Shown: in pieces, positions 21,611 through 32,454 of the stretch | Layout: each line of letters begins with the position of its first letter | How positions within the stretch are numbered: the first letter of the stretch is position 1 | Source of the DNA: Medicago truncatula | Taxonomy: Eukaryota; Streptophyta; Magnoliopsida; Fabales; Fabaceae | NCBI RefSeq assembly: GCF_003473485.1 | Contig: NC_053048.1 | Coordinates: 53,007,755-53,071,754 of the forward strand | Direction: 5' to 3' | Length of the DNA: 64,000 nt | Program-made: the position numbers and the translations under genes | The notes under the pieces: model-generated | Database searches by the model: none | What the model saw: the letters and a program-made list of their open reading frames with translations, nothing else | Told to the model about the DNA's origin: nothing

Positions 21611-23314
21611 TTAAGCTTGACCATCAGTCTTCGTATCTTCCACATCATTGGTAGCGGCAGCAGTAGAAACTTCCTCTGCACCATCAACAGCCTCCTCTGC
21701 ACCATCTGCATGTGGTTGAACTTGCTCCTCCTCTGGTATTGGCTCCTCTACATAGTCATTCTCAAATGCATCAGCTGGAACCTCATAAATCCTAACCTGT
21801 GGCTTAGACGGATCCTTCACAAGAACATATTTCCCTTCATTCAACTTCATGCACAAGTCCACAATAGACTTCACAATCCCCCACATATTGTTTGGATTCA
21901 GATTAATTTGTGCCGCAAAGTCCTTAGGTTTATACCCAACCACAGCCAAGATCACATGGTTGAAATGATCACGAGGATGAATACGAGACACATATCCCAA
22001 CTTCATCATATCAGCACTACCCAAAAGAGCTTGAGCAGTCCACTTAGCCAACTTATTAGCATTATTCTTAAGCTCAGTAGCCAACACAGCACCCCTTTGT
22101 GTCTCCAACTTCTGCCTCCAATCAACACCAGAATACTTGGGATCAAACTCATTCAGCGCATTCAAAGTAAGGAAAGACCTCTGGTTGTTAACATCAACAA
22201 CACTATGAACCTCACACCTAGCAACAAGATACATATCATCAGCAAGCTTCCACCTCCTATACCTATAACCAACAGAAGCAACCTCTTCCCCTTCATTAGC
22301 AAAAGGATTTGGCTCATCAAAAGTAACCTTTTTCCCATCCCTAATCAAAACTTGCTGAGAGAAATTCTGATTGATATAAGAAGCCTCCACGCTAAGGGAA
22401 TGAGCGGAATTAATATCATCTTTAGCCTCAGGCAATGGCTCCTGAGAAGTCTCATGGACAGAAAGCAAATCCAACTGAGACCCATCACGCTTATCAAAGA
22501 AAAGCTTGTTCCCAACACGCTGAACAACAATATCCCAAGAGTAAACAGACCTAGAAGCACACATCAGCGTAGATAAAATAGCATCGGTAGCAAAAACCGT
22601 AGCTTTATCCTCATTTGCAAGCCTACGAATAACAGGGTCATCAGTGGTGGTAACTTTGAAGAAATTCCTATTCTTAAACCTCTCAAGACGACGTTCATTC
22701 TTCGGTGCAATTCGATCGTAGGAACGATCGTAGGATTCAAGGGCACCGCATAGGAGAAGATCTTCAGGCTCTGAGACAGTGAATGACAGTTTGGAGAAAG
22801 TTGAAAACGGGATCTGATCATGCATGTTCCATTCGGGTTGAATATCAACTGAAGATTTGAAAAGCTCACGGCGGTGATTGCTAGGGTTTGAGCGGCTCTG
22901 GTAATGACGATCACGACGAGCTCTTTCTTTCTCAGCCTCACGTTTCTTGGCTTCAACTTCTTCATCGCGACGTTGAGGAAGCTGAAGTTGGCGTTGGAAG
23001 CGCCATTTAGGACCGAATTTTGGACGGGGAGGGGGTTTACCGTCAACGAGACGGAAAGAGGAGTCGTCTTCGGCGAAGTTAGGGAAGGAAGGGTCGGAGG
23101 TGAAATCGAAAGCGGTATCGGCGGGGTTTTTAGATCGGTTAGGGTTGTTGTTGTTGTTGAAATTCCGAGTCCAATCGGCGATACGGCCGAGTTTGTCGGA
23201 ACGTGAGAAAGGAGCGAAGGGGACGTTGGTGTTATCGGCGGTGGATTCGAGTGGGCCCCATCCGTCAGGGTTGAAGGGAACGGCGCCTAGGTCGAATGTT
23301 GCAGCTGAAGGCAT
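21611..23314 (-). CDS. Eukaryotic translation initiation factor 3 subunit D
   Basis: An uninterrupted 567-aa frame matches plant eIF3d throughout: the N-terminal MPSAATFDLGAVPFNPDGWG and ADNTNVPFAPFSRSDKLGRI, the central domain with FFKVTTTDDPVIRRLANEDK and ATVFATDAILSTLMCASRSV, and the acidic tail beginning VPADAFENDYVEEP. Length is close to the family norm (about 550-590 aa). eIF3d is the peripheral eIF3 subunit that can bind the mRNA cap and promote cap-dependent initiation on selected mRNAs; it acts in the cytosol. The coding region is a single exon, with a probable intron right after the stop codon. The start is the first ATG and fits the conserved N-terminus. GGCCCA (site II-like) motifs lie 50-70 bp upstream. 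No damage is visible, so this is likely a functional housekeeping gene. Confidence 0.97.
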   Translation of the reverse strand: MPSAATFDLGAVPFNPDGWGPLESTADNTNVPFAPFSRSDKLGRIADWTRNFNNNNNPNRSKNPADTAFDFTSDPSFPNFAEDDSSFRLVDGKPPPRPKFGPKWRFQRQLQLPQRRDEEVEAKKREAEKERARRDRHYQSRSNPSNHRRELFKSSVDIQPEWNMHDQIPFSTFSKLSFTVSEPEDLLLCGALESYDRSYDRIAPKNERRLERFKNRNFFKVTTTDDPVIRRLANEDKATVFATDAILSTLMCASRSVYSWDIVVQRVGNKLFFDKRDGSQLDLLSVHETSQEPLPEAKDDINSAHSLSVEASYINQNFSQQVLIRDGKKVTFDEPNPFANEGEEVASVGYRYRRWKLADDMYLVARCEVHSVVDVNNQRSFLTLNALNEFDPKYSGVDWRQKLETQRGAVLATELKNNANKLAKWTAQALLGSADMMKLGYVSRIHPRDHFNHVILAVVGYKPKDFAAQINLNPNNMWGIVKSIVDLCMKLNEGKYVLVKDPSKPQVRIYEVPADAFENDYVEEPIPEEEQVQPHADGAEEAVDGAEEVSTAAATNDVEDTKTDGQA

Positions 23315-23363
23315 TTTTGGTGAATGAGAGAATGTGGAAGAACTGAAAGATAAGTGTGGAACA

Positions 23364-23385
23364 AATGGGCCTGTTTACTGGGCCA
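23364..23385 (-). promoter_or_regulatory. Pair of GGCCCA (site II-like) promoter motifs of eIF3d
   Basis: On the minus strand, TTGGCCCAG and AGGCCCATT lie about 50-70 bp upstream of the eIF3d start codon. Such elements are known to recur in promoters of plant ribosomal-protein and translation genes, where TCP factors can bind. The motif is seen directly; the function is inferred. Confidence 0.55.
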
Positions 23386-24025
23386 ATATAAACTTTTTTA
23401 ACCCAATTAACTGTTTTACTATCTACACCTCCTTTTTAACACTATTTTTAGATTAGGAAACAATAGAATGAGAGAATGATGGATTTGAATTAACCAACAC
23501 TGAACGTGAATGTGAGCTGAATATCGAACTGTACGTGTTTCGTTTTGTTGAGCAAACATAAAAACAACGGTAAATATGTAATATTCTTCAAAAGAGCAAC
23601 ATCAGAAAATATACGCATGGAGAAGTTAATTTTTTTTTTCAAAAATTTAACTATAAATAATAAATGCATGAGAGTAAAGTGTAATCATTAAATTTTGTTT
23701 TTACACGGCTGAATGTATGTATAATCAATCATAATGCAATTTTTACAAGCAAATGACAAAGCAGCCCCAGGCCATCCAACTGCTAGCTAACTGGGTATTA
23801 TACACATTGACACAATATATATGCTAGTTCTTACTTCTTAGTCTATAGGGTCTTCTACTTATAGTCTTTTATATTTCAATCTAGAGGAGTATATATTGTT
23901 AACAGACAGTTTATAACAGCTTCATACTTTTTGCTTACAGGATCTTCTCATTGCACTTAGTATCGAGAAGAATTAAACCAGTATTTTTTGAGTAAGCAAA
24001 AAGAATGAACCAAGGGAAATGAAAG
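23386..24025. other. Intergenic between eIF3d promoter and CBP60 gene 1
   Basis: No gene is seen. The stretch presumably holds the eIF3d promoter and the 3' UTR of the first CBP60 gene. Confidence 0.5.
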
Positions 24026-26822
24026 TTAATACAGATCATAAAACAGTTTTGCCCTCTTTCTAGCTACATACAACATGAACCATTTGAGAGTAGATCGAAT
24101 CTTTTGCCAATATTTTTTCAGTTTCAATTTGCTTGATGTTTGCACAACAAAATTGGTGGAAGAATAATGATTGCTCGATCCTGCTCCATCATCATAAACA
24201 AAGGACAGAGGATTTGCATTTACTTGTTCCAACGTGTAACTTCCAAATAGACCAACCCGTGATACCTCTTCTCCAGAAAAGTATGGCGACGACATTTCTC
24301 CCAAGGCTGCCATTTGATCACAAAATTCAGAACCAACAAGGCCACTTTGTGAGATTGAGGTAGTCGGCCACATTTCTGGTTGGCACGGAAATGGCAGGTC
24401 AAAGCTTGTAGAATAAGCACTCAACAGGCCTGAAGGATAGAATTAGGATATCAGCAACAAAAAGTGAAAATAAAAAGTTTTGAAACATAGTTATATACCC
24501 TCTTCAAGACTCATCGCCTAGACAACTCAAGACTTTTTCAGTTTTGAAATGCATCCAAAAGTGTTTATGCAGAATATAAGTGTACATATAGAGTACCTTG
24601 CTGAGCAATTGGAAAGTCAAACGGTTGCCGGGCTTGATCTTGACCACCATATTGTGCAGTTTGTACACTTGATGATGTCTCCACCAAACCATGAATTGTT
24701 GTATCAATTGGCAATGGTTTTAGATCATTCAAATTTTTGTAAGCATGTTGCTTAACTTCTTCTACCAAACGCTGCCAATGACAGAAGTGTTTTGCTGATA
24801 TCAGGTTAAGAGGTACTAGTACTATATACACAATTATATTCTGGTAAGATATAAATCACTTTAATTTAAGAATCCATATAAAGTTCACTCCAAATATTCA
24901 CAGCCAAAGGGAGTAGGATACAAATACAAACCTTTTCCTGCGGATTGAGAGATTGTATAGAACGAGAGTTTTGTTGATTATGAAAAGTCACCTCCACAAC
25001 CTTTAAAATTGAATTAAAGACAAGGGAGGATATTGGTTGTTCTGTTACATAATAGATGTAGCACCCATCATCATCTACATCACAATGTTTAGCATGTGCA
25101 ATAATTTTCTTCCATAACTTCCCACCAGTCTTGTCTATTTTCTATTTTCCCAAAGCCAAAAATCATATGAAATAGTATCAAACAACCAAATTAATAACTT
25201 CAAGATCAAAGTAGAGAATCATTACTGAACACAATAATATTTCAAACAACAGTATATTTTCTTACATTTCTTAATGAATCTTCATTAGTTATCAACAGCT
25301 GCAAAAAATCCTTAATAGTGTGTATTCCATCCAAGGCCAACTGCTTGTCAAGTGTTCCATCTCTACGTATTCCTCTCAGACGCCATACCTTATCATTCAA
25401 TGATGGACGATCGCGCTTCTCGTAAGCTGAAATGATCAAAAGTCAACACATAAAAATGTAAAAATCAAAATCAAGATATCCCATATACATTTTTTAACGA
25501 TTAATTACTAAAGTTTGTCGGAGATTTAGGACCTTACCCTTTCCTCGAACATCCAGGACCTTAAAAGGTTCGCTTCTACCTTCCCGAATGCACGCTCCAA
25601 TTGAATTAGATTGAACTATTTTAACCCCTAGCCGAAATTGACCGGTTCTTCTCTTTGATATATCTGTAAACTCAATCTCTATGTTGATATCAGCAACTCC
25701 ATTTCTTAGTGTAATGATTTTATTTCCTTTCAGTAGTTGTCCTTTTCCAACTCTTGGAGGTACAATTTGAGTATTAAACTCCTCAGCTGTCCAATCCTCT
25801 TTTTCAAAGTCACCATATAGGACACATAATTGGATCTTCATCGAGGAACCTTCTTCCCTGACTATGCGTTGCTGATTTCCAGCATCACGCAGTTCAATTT
25901 GAAGCGGTTCATCTCCCTCAGCTTTGATTTCGGACATTGTGAAAATTGTTTCAGGCATTTTGTTCATGAAACACAATTGCAAACGTCTCCTCCTCTCATA
26001 TGTGTTGGCCAACTCGTTAAGGGTCAATCCACAGCTAAATTAGAAACACAAACAACTATCAATACAATTGATTTTGCTTCTTCAAATTTATTCTAACTTA
26101 AATTTGAAGTCTTGATTTTTGCCTTTAGGTCTTAAATTTGGCTATTCAATTCACTTTTAATTAAATTCATTTTTACAAAATTTATTTTTGTGGTGGCATA
26201 TCCATTTTCACCACTCAAAATTAAATCAAAATTCATTTTAAAGGTAAAAACAATTTGTAAACATTTGAAAATCAATGTGACATAACATAATTACTTGAAA
26301 AGATACCATTTACATTTTTAACAACTAAAATGCAAAAGTTGCATAAAAAATAAAATACCTTGGGATTAGGTAGTGGTGGAGTTTATGTTGAATCTCCTCT
26401 TGCATCTAGTTGAGGAACAAAAGAGAACACCAGTAGTTAATAGCATCAAAGATTGGTATCCATTATTAGAATCCATGAAGCAAGAGTATGAGTGATTAGT
26501 TAATTTACCACTTTTCGAAGTAAAGGTTCAAAGTAAAACGCAAAGGTGTTACGGGCGGCGCTAGTAGTGCTGCACAAATAGAAGAAGAAGAAGAAGTCAA
26601 GTCAACTAACTAAGAAAGGAAAGTTTAGAGGTACATGCAGAATATTGAATTGTATTGCATTAAATCAAATAAAAATACGTACGGAAATAAAAGGTGTTGG
26701 ATCTCTTTTTGTTGTTCTTCTGTATTCCCATGTTTTATTCTCTTAGTACTAGTAGAAGGAACATGAAGATCCTTGTCATAACTACTAGTACTACCCACAT
26801 GAGATGCCCTCTTCGATGCCAT
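24026..26822 (-). CDS. Calmodulin-binding protein 60 (CBP60) gene 1, eight exons
   Basis: Exons (minus): 26683-26822, 26509-26569, 26359-26405, 25538-26034, 25266-25426, 24932-25141, 24597-24771, 24026-24429, all with GT-AG borders, giving 564 aa. The N-terminus has a basic KRIK stretch (possible nuclear signal) and EPLLRKV. Exon 4 carries the conserved CBP60 core (LQLCFMNKMPETIFTMSEIK, FRLGVKIVQ, REGRSEPFKVLDVRGKG) and exon 5 has RPSLNDKVWRL and GIHTIKDFLQLL. The C-terminal basic helix has YWQKIRSTLKWF (Trp 538 and 547), the likely calmodulin-binding site. Family knowledge: CBP60 proteins, including CBP60g and SARD1, are plant nuclear DNA-binding regulators, several of which control salicylic-acid immunity. 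The orthology of this copy cannot be fixed. The frame is intact, so it is probably functional. It is first of three tandem paralogues, and its exon 8 is diverged from theirs. Confidence 0.93.
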
Positions 26823-27222
26823 TCAATTTTTTGTTGTTGTTGAAAAGCCCAAAAAGTTAATTTATTTATTTATTTATTAACAAAACAACCAAACACAAGA
26901 AGCACTAAGATTCTTGCTCAAAATAAAGTCAAGTAGTGGCAAACAAATCAACAATTCCAGGACTGGTTTGTTATCAATTTTGGCTTTAAAGAGTAAAGTT
27001 AATATCAGCACACCACATTATATTTATAGTATAGAATATCCTATGGATTCTTTTTAAGGAAAATTCTCCCTCATTACTAGGCCATTGTCTTCTACACGCA
27101 AACTACTTCAAAGCCAAAGTAACTGTTTTAAATTTAAATTAAAATACAATTCTCACAAGGAACACAGTGATATCACATGTACATATAATAGTTATGACAA
27201 AAGTGGTCCTCCTTTTTGGATA
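26823..27222. other. 5' flank of CBP60 gene 1
   Basis: It contains the promoter region. Bases 27060-27222 (TACACGCAAACTACTTCAAA .. TTTTTGGATACTAGTT) are paralogous to 39420-39530 upstream of CBP60 gene 2, showing that the tandem duplication included upstream DNA. Confidence 0.6.
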
Positions 27223-27540
27223 CTAGTTAAAGCCAAGGCTACGGTAGGTGACCTCCTTAGATCTTCTACCGTAGAAGACTTTTTTTTTTTGTTTTTGGTA
27301 AAATGAGATTTTTTATTTTTTTTTTAAAATAGATATCAATCATTGAATATAGGATGAAGCTTTTGAATGGCTGAGATTTCAGGTAATGTGATTCACTAGA
27401 ATTCTATTTTTTAAACATATAGAATGATTTAAAAAATTCAATTGATTTTGGAATCACATTTAATAAAGGGTGTTTTTGACATTGTTGGAAAAATTATATG
27501 ACCCAACATGTCAATTTTTTTTTCTTCTAAGGACTAAAAA

Positions 27541-27546
27541 CAATAT

Positions 27547-27596
<50 letters not shown>

Positions 27597-27744
27597 GTAG
27601 ATAGAAGAGATGGCAAAGCCATCATAAACTCACACACACAAAATGGAGGTACCGGGGTTCGAACCCCGGTCATGACATCCGGCCTAACAATTTCGGCATT
27701 TTTATCAGTTGAGCTAGGACTTATGAGACCAATATTCGATATAT
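27541..27744 (-). mobile_element. tRNA-derived SINE with 15-bp target duplication
   Basis: The minus strand reads from 27729: CATAAGTCCTAGCTCAACTG (A box within TAGCTCAACTGAT) and then GGGGTTCGAACCCCGG (B box, 27653-27668). The body ends near 27594 and is followed by a (TA)n tail at 27556-27593. The direct repeat CAATATTCGATATAT flanks it at 27541-27555 and 27730-27744. The promoter boxes are intact. Confidence 0.85.
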
Positions 27745-28320
27745 TTATTGGGACTAAAAACTTATTCAATCTTCCTCTCTATTGACCATTCAACTAATGA
27801 TATTTGGATTGTGTGGAACGAACACAATGATATACTTATTGTCATTAGAAAAAGTATTGTTTACAAATTTAGAAAATACCATTCCAAAGTTATTAAAAAA
27901 AGTAAAGTATTTATTGTTATTGTGGCTTAAAGTTAATAAGATCAATTTTGTTTATGGCTCGTGGTTGAACCCGTTTAGGTGCTTCGGTATCGATTAACCT
28001 TTTTGTGTATTCCTGGATTGACAGCTTGTAATTTTATGTGGTTTCCTTTATACACTTTGTGCTAAGGAGATTACCATGTCATTGCTAATATAATTTATTG
28101 TTAAAAAACCTAATAATATTCAATCATTTAAAAAAAAAAAACTCACATTCAATCTACAGTAAAAACGTTAATATATTTTCAACTACCACTCATTATATAA
28201 AGTCATTATATTAATGTCTTATTGTTGAACGAGTTGGAAAATATTGTCTATATACTCTAGGTGGAAAAATATTATTTTATTTAAGAAGGAAATCACAAAA
28301 TTGACTCTAGAATTATTTAA

Positions 28321-28710
28321 GAGTTGTGTTATTTGAACATCCATTTATATGACAACTTTTGAGACAACCAAAATTTTATAAAGAAAATGAGGTATTGACA
28401 CAAAAACAATAGAGAGAAAATAAAAAATTAATGTAAACATGAGAGAAAAAATTGTCATAATAATTATCAAAAAATAGTTGTTTAAATATTATTTCTCATT
28501 ACTTAAATACAACTAACATGCAGGTAACTCGCTAAAAAAAATAGTGATATTTGAACATCCATTTGAGACAAACAACTTCTTTTCTCTCTCTTTTCATTAG
28601 TAAAAATAATGGAGAGAGAAAAAGAAAAAAAAAAGAGCGAGAATAAGAGTATAACGTGAGTATGAGAGAGAATGTTGTCAAAAAGTTGTCATAAAGTGGT
28701 TGTACAAATA
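28321..28710. repeat. Diverged repeats with GAACATCCATTT / TTGTCATAA motifs
   Basis: TATTTGAACATCCATTTATA (28330) and TATTTGAACATCCATTTGAG (28548) start two similar blocks. Each contains GAGAGAAAA-type tracts and ends near AAAAGTTGTCATAAAG or a variant. These are probably two remnants of one MITE family. Confidence 0.5.
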
Positions 28711-28856
28711 CACCATCTGGTCACTATTATAAGCAAAAATCAACGTTTTAGATACATTCATTAAAGGATGTATGTAGTCTGTATTATGAACCGCATACAT
28801 CATTTAATGAATGAATCTAAAATGTAGATTTTTTCTTATAATAGTGACCGGATGAT
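28711..28856. mobile_element. 146-bp hairpin MITE (Stowaway/mariner-like)
   Basis: The left arm CACCATCTGGTCACTATTAT..AAGCAAAAATCAACGTTTTAGATACATTC pairs over nearly 60 bp with the right arm, whose complement reads CATCATCCGGTCACTATTAT. It is almost entirely stem. The target duplication is not clean (TA against CA). Confidence 0.7.
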
Positions 28857-29024
28857 GCATCATTTCTAAAAAAAAATAAAAAATGCAACACTAGTATCTA
28901 TCGTGCCAACCACCAACAAACACATATCAATTTAGTTGCAAAACAAAAAAAAAAAAACCTTTTATATGATCTCCTACGGTATGGGACCTATTGCCCTCTC
29001 CTACCGTAAACGCCGCCCTAGTTA

Positions 29025-30192
29025 GTTATTGTACATAAGTTCTAATCATTCTTTTCTGATAATGAAATTGATCTAATTATTTTTTTAACATAAGTCCTAA
29101 CTAATTATTGAAGAGAATATACTAAAAGTAGCTTGCCAAAAAGAATAAAATCATATGGTACTACAAAGTGATTCATTGAACTCTTGTATATAACCTTTTC
29201 TTGAAATCAAAGGTATATAAACTTGGTGGCATTTACTACGGGAAAGGTGAATTCTTTCTTACCATAGGAAATGTGCCTTTTTATCTACATGTGGCAGTCA
29301 ATCAGGTCACAAGACCAAATCAATATTGTTTGGACACACACACATAAAAAGATGGTTTTTAAAATATTCAATCATTTTTTTATCAATTTTCTTTTTACTA
29401 TTAAAATAAATATTTCTTTATGCGTGTATGACCAAACATTTTTTATTTGGTCATCTGACCATATTAGAATTTCTCTTTGTATGGTTTTCTAGTTTGGACA
29501 GACATAATTAAATGCAATATTAAACTAAAACATGAATTACACCTCTCTGTTAAAACACATTTCTTTGTACACCACCTTATCCTGTTATCCATCTCACTTT
29601 AGGAGAGTAGTAACTCACGTGTGTATCAGGGAGGATTTCATGAAAAGGAAAACATGAGTCTCAAGTGGATTCAATAATTTACATGTCATTATTTTAAACA
29701 TAACAAAATAAAATTAAAACAAAATAAAGAATTCTTTCAGAAAATTCATCAAGCTTATTCCTCTTGCTACCCTTTTCATTTTGTAAAAAGCTACTTTGTT
29801 TTATTACAATTCTTAATTACATCATTCGGTGATCATATGAAATGACTCGAAATGAACAATTAAAGAAGAATATGAACTAAAGTAGGTGAATCATCTTATA
29901 AAAAAAAGGTGAATGTTATTTTACAGTGGTTTTTTTTTATTTTTTATTTTATATAAAATGATGCTGGGTTAAATTCAGAACTCGACCATATGTTAGAATA
30001 GTAGTGATATTCAAATTCAAACCAATCAAAATTAAAAAAAAAAACGTATATTTAATTTAGAAAATAAAAAACTGCATAAAATCAAATATCATTGAATGCG
30101 ATTCTATATTTTTTTCTTCTGAAAACTATTTGGTTCATATTATATTTTGGATTGATTTTTCAAAAACAAACCACACGCATACACATATTCTT
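29025..30192. other. Distal 5' flank of CBP60 gene 1, no gene seen
   Basis: Bases 29025-29150 continue the paralogy with gene 2 upstream DNA (GTCCTAACTAATTATTGAAG..AGAATATACTA). The rest is AT-rich without recognisable features. Confidence 0.5.
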
Positions 30193-31275
30193 GGCAAAAG
30201 TTATGGTGCACAAGAAAATCCTTATGCACCGTGCATAAACACTTCACAACCATCAGATATAGTGTACACGTGTAATAATCCTAGACTTCTCAAACTACAT
30301 TAAATCAAACTTCATTTGCTTCAAATATTTCTCTCACTAAAACATAAAGTTCTCCCTCTATCTCTACAATTTTCAACATTTTGGAAAAGAAAACGAAGAA
30401 CTCAGATTAGTCTTCATCTCTTCCGACCACACATGATGATTCCGGCGCGGTGGTCGCCGGCCAGAGGCGGCGGCGGCGCCGTGACGGAGAATCAGACTCA
30501 CCCTTTTTAAAAACTAAAGCCATTTTTCAACATCCATTTTCGTTTTAAAGCCAAATCCGAATTCGGATCGCGCAAAAACACAACGAGAAGGAGTAGATCT
30601 AAAGATTAAAACACAAACGAAATTTTCTTTGCTTCACTTGTTGTTGAGCCGGTTCGCTCCTCTTCTTCCCTCGCGTTTTCTTCTTCTTCTTCTTCTTCGA
30701 TCCAGTGGCGCTGTGTTGATTGCTATATGTTACTGTTTCGTCACTGTTTGTGTTCACGGTTTTAGATCTGAAGTTGTTACTGGATTCAAAATCTTTGTGA
30801 TGTTAGAGGGATTTATGGCTGGAAACTCCCGGAAACCATTAAGTACATCTAATGGTTTTGAAGTACAACTCACATAAACCATTTCTTTCCTCCTCCTCCA
30901 ATTGTGTCAGTCCAAAACTGAATGATGGCAATGACTCTAGGTCCTTAGTTTTTTTAACCTGCTGGAAACCATTAAGTACATCTAATGGTTTTGGAGTACA
31001 ACTCACAAAAATCATTTCCACAGCAAAATGATTTTGGCATAATTTTATACAAAACATACTATAATATGGACATTTGTGACTGTCATTGAACCAAATCAAC
31101 ACTCTGAAATCATCATTGAACTAAAATGATGATTTCCGCGGTTGTAGTGTTGTTTCGGTTTGTTTCGTTTGGTTTCGCTTGGGGGTGTAGGAAGCAATTA
31201 TGTTGGGCTACCGGTTAATGAGTTAGGATTTATGCACGGTGCATAGGGATTTCCTTATGCACCATAACCACTCCG
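30193..31275. mobile_element. About 1.08-kb Mutator-type element with exon-like GC-rich cargo (Pack-MULE candidate)
   Basis: The ends match the 249-bp MITE at 10505-10753: AGTTATGGTGCACAAGAAAA and TCCTTATGCACCGTGCATAA on the left; GGATTTCCTTATGCACCATA and ACC on the right. The interior is unlike other MITEs: bases 30340-30800 are GC-richer, with GCGCGGTGGTCGCCGG, GGCGGCGGCGGCGCC, a (TTC)n run at 30680-30698 and gene-like 5' UTR/exon composition. It also contains two copies of a CATTAAGTACATCTAATGGTTTT block (about 30834 and 30970). No clean 9-bp target duplication was found. I cannot identify the donor of the GC-rich part. Confidence 0.65.
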
Positions 31276-31849
31276 TTCTTCTAATACTTATTTTTTTTTA
31301 TTGATATGATATATTACATCAATCTATTAATCATTGGATTTTAATCTTTTTAAAATTGTTTATTGGTATTCTTTTAACTATTTTACATGTTTCACGCATA
31401 TTGGAACATTTTTGTTTCGTAATATTCCCCTAAAAAAAATTATATAACACACCATTAAGTATTTGCGCGTATTTATTTTGTTTTTGAAAGAAGTATTAGC
31501 GCATATGGGAGGTAAAAAACACCATGAACTCATAAATCAGTATCTACGCTAAGAAAATAGAACATAAACTATGTTGCATATGCGTTTAATCGTTTTTAAT
31601 TAGTATTTATCAATTAAATTTTTCTTTCTCCTTAAAAATAATCAATTAATTCTTTTAAGAATAATTATTAACAATTAATTATCAAATTTCAAATTATTTT
31701 CGGATTCTCATAAACCTATAAAATAAGGCCCATTCAATAATAAAAAACAGCCCAATCAAATGTATTTTATTTAATTTGTATGTGGGGTCTGAATTTTTGT
31801 TTCAATTGCAAAACCAAAAAGTTAGAAAAGGGTAGCAAGTATAGAATCT
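31276..31849. other. Intergenic, no gene seen
   Basis: AT-rich DNA without recognisable features. Confidence 0.5.
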
Positions 31850-32454
31850 CAACCATTCAATTTTTTTTTTTGACAAAAATAAACGATATTCATTCATTCA
31901 AATTGATAAAGTACATCGATACAATACAAATCCAAATTCGCTAAAAACAAAAAGGATGAATCTTTGAACAAACTCACAGCATCCATGTTAATAGCATAAA
32001 ACGACAAAGTACATATGCCTACAAATATGACTATATTCATGTCTCCGAATCTGCAACGTTGACAACGCTAAAGTCATTGTCATTGATCGGATCTGCACTT
32101 GCTCAAAGCTAATCTTTCAACCTAAATCAAATAAACACCGCACTAAGACGGGAAATAAAAAACACACCGCACAAAGACGGGAAATCAAAACAAACAGAGT
32201 CGTTCAGAGACGACGAAATAACAAAAACAAACGAAAGAAAACAAAAAATATGTTAAATAACTTATTCAATTAGGATAGAAGGAAAAACAATTCGGATGTG
32301 TGATTTTTGGGTCAAAATTGACCCTAAATCACCCCTCTGAAAAGAAGAAGAAGAAGAAGAAGAAGAAGAAGAAAGTGACGGCTAGGGTTTGAGAAGGAGA
32401 GAAGAGAGAGAGGAAGAAAGGGGAAGAATTGAGATAGGACAAACAACCATTCAA
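31850..32454 (-). mobile_element. Poly-A retroposon (non-LTR type) with 11-bp target duplication
   Basis: CAACCATTCAA flanks both sides (31850-31860 and 32444-32454). A poly-T tract directly follows the left copy, i.e. a poly-A tail on the minus strand. The body carries phrases such as CACCGCACTAAGACGGGAAA, duplicated in tandem (32135-32185), and near its 5' end a (GAA)n run (32342-32372) with GGCTAGGGTTTGAGAAGG. No ORF is found, so it is a non-autonomous or truncated copy mobilised in trans. Confidence 0.7.
32342..32373. repeat. (GAA)n microsatellite
   Basis: Ten consecutive GAA units inside the retroposon. Confidence 0.95.

Larger units (their letters stand above)
27223..29024. mobile_element. 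About 1.79-kb TIR element inserted in the CBP60 gene 1 upstream region
   Basis: Comparison with the paralogous flank of gene 2 (GATACTAGTTAGTAACTGTAC, uninterrupted near 39520-39545) shows an insertion between 27229 and 29018. The ends AAGCCAAGGCTACGGTAGG and CCTACCGTAAACGCCGCC form imperfect inverted repeats sharing TACGGTAGG. CTAGTTA flanks both sides (27223-27229 and 29018-29024). No transposase is seen. A SINE and a hairpin MITE are nested inside. The superfamily is uncertain. Confidence 0.7.
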
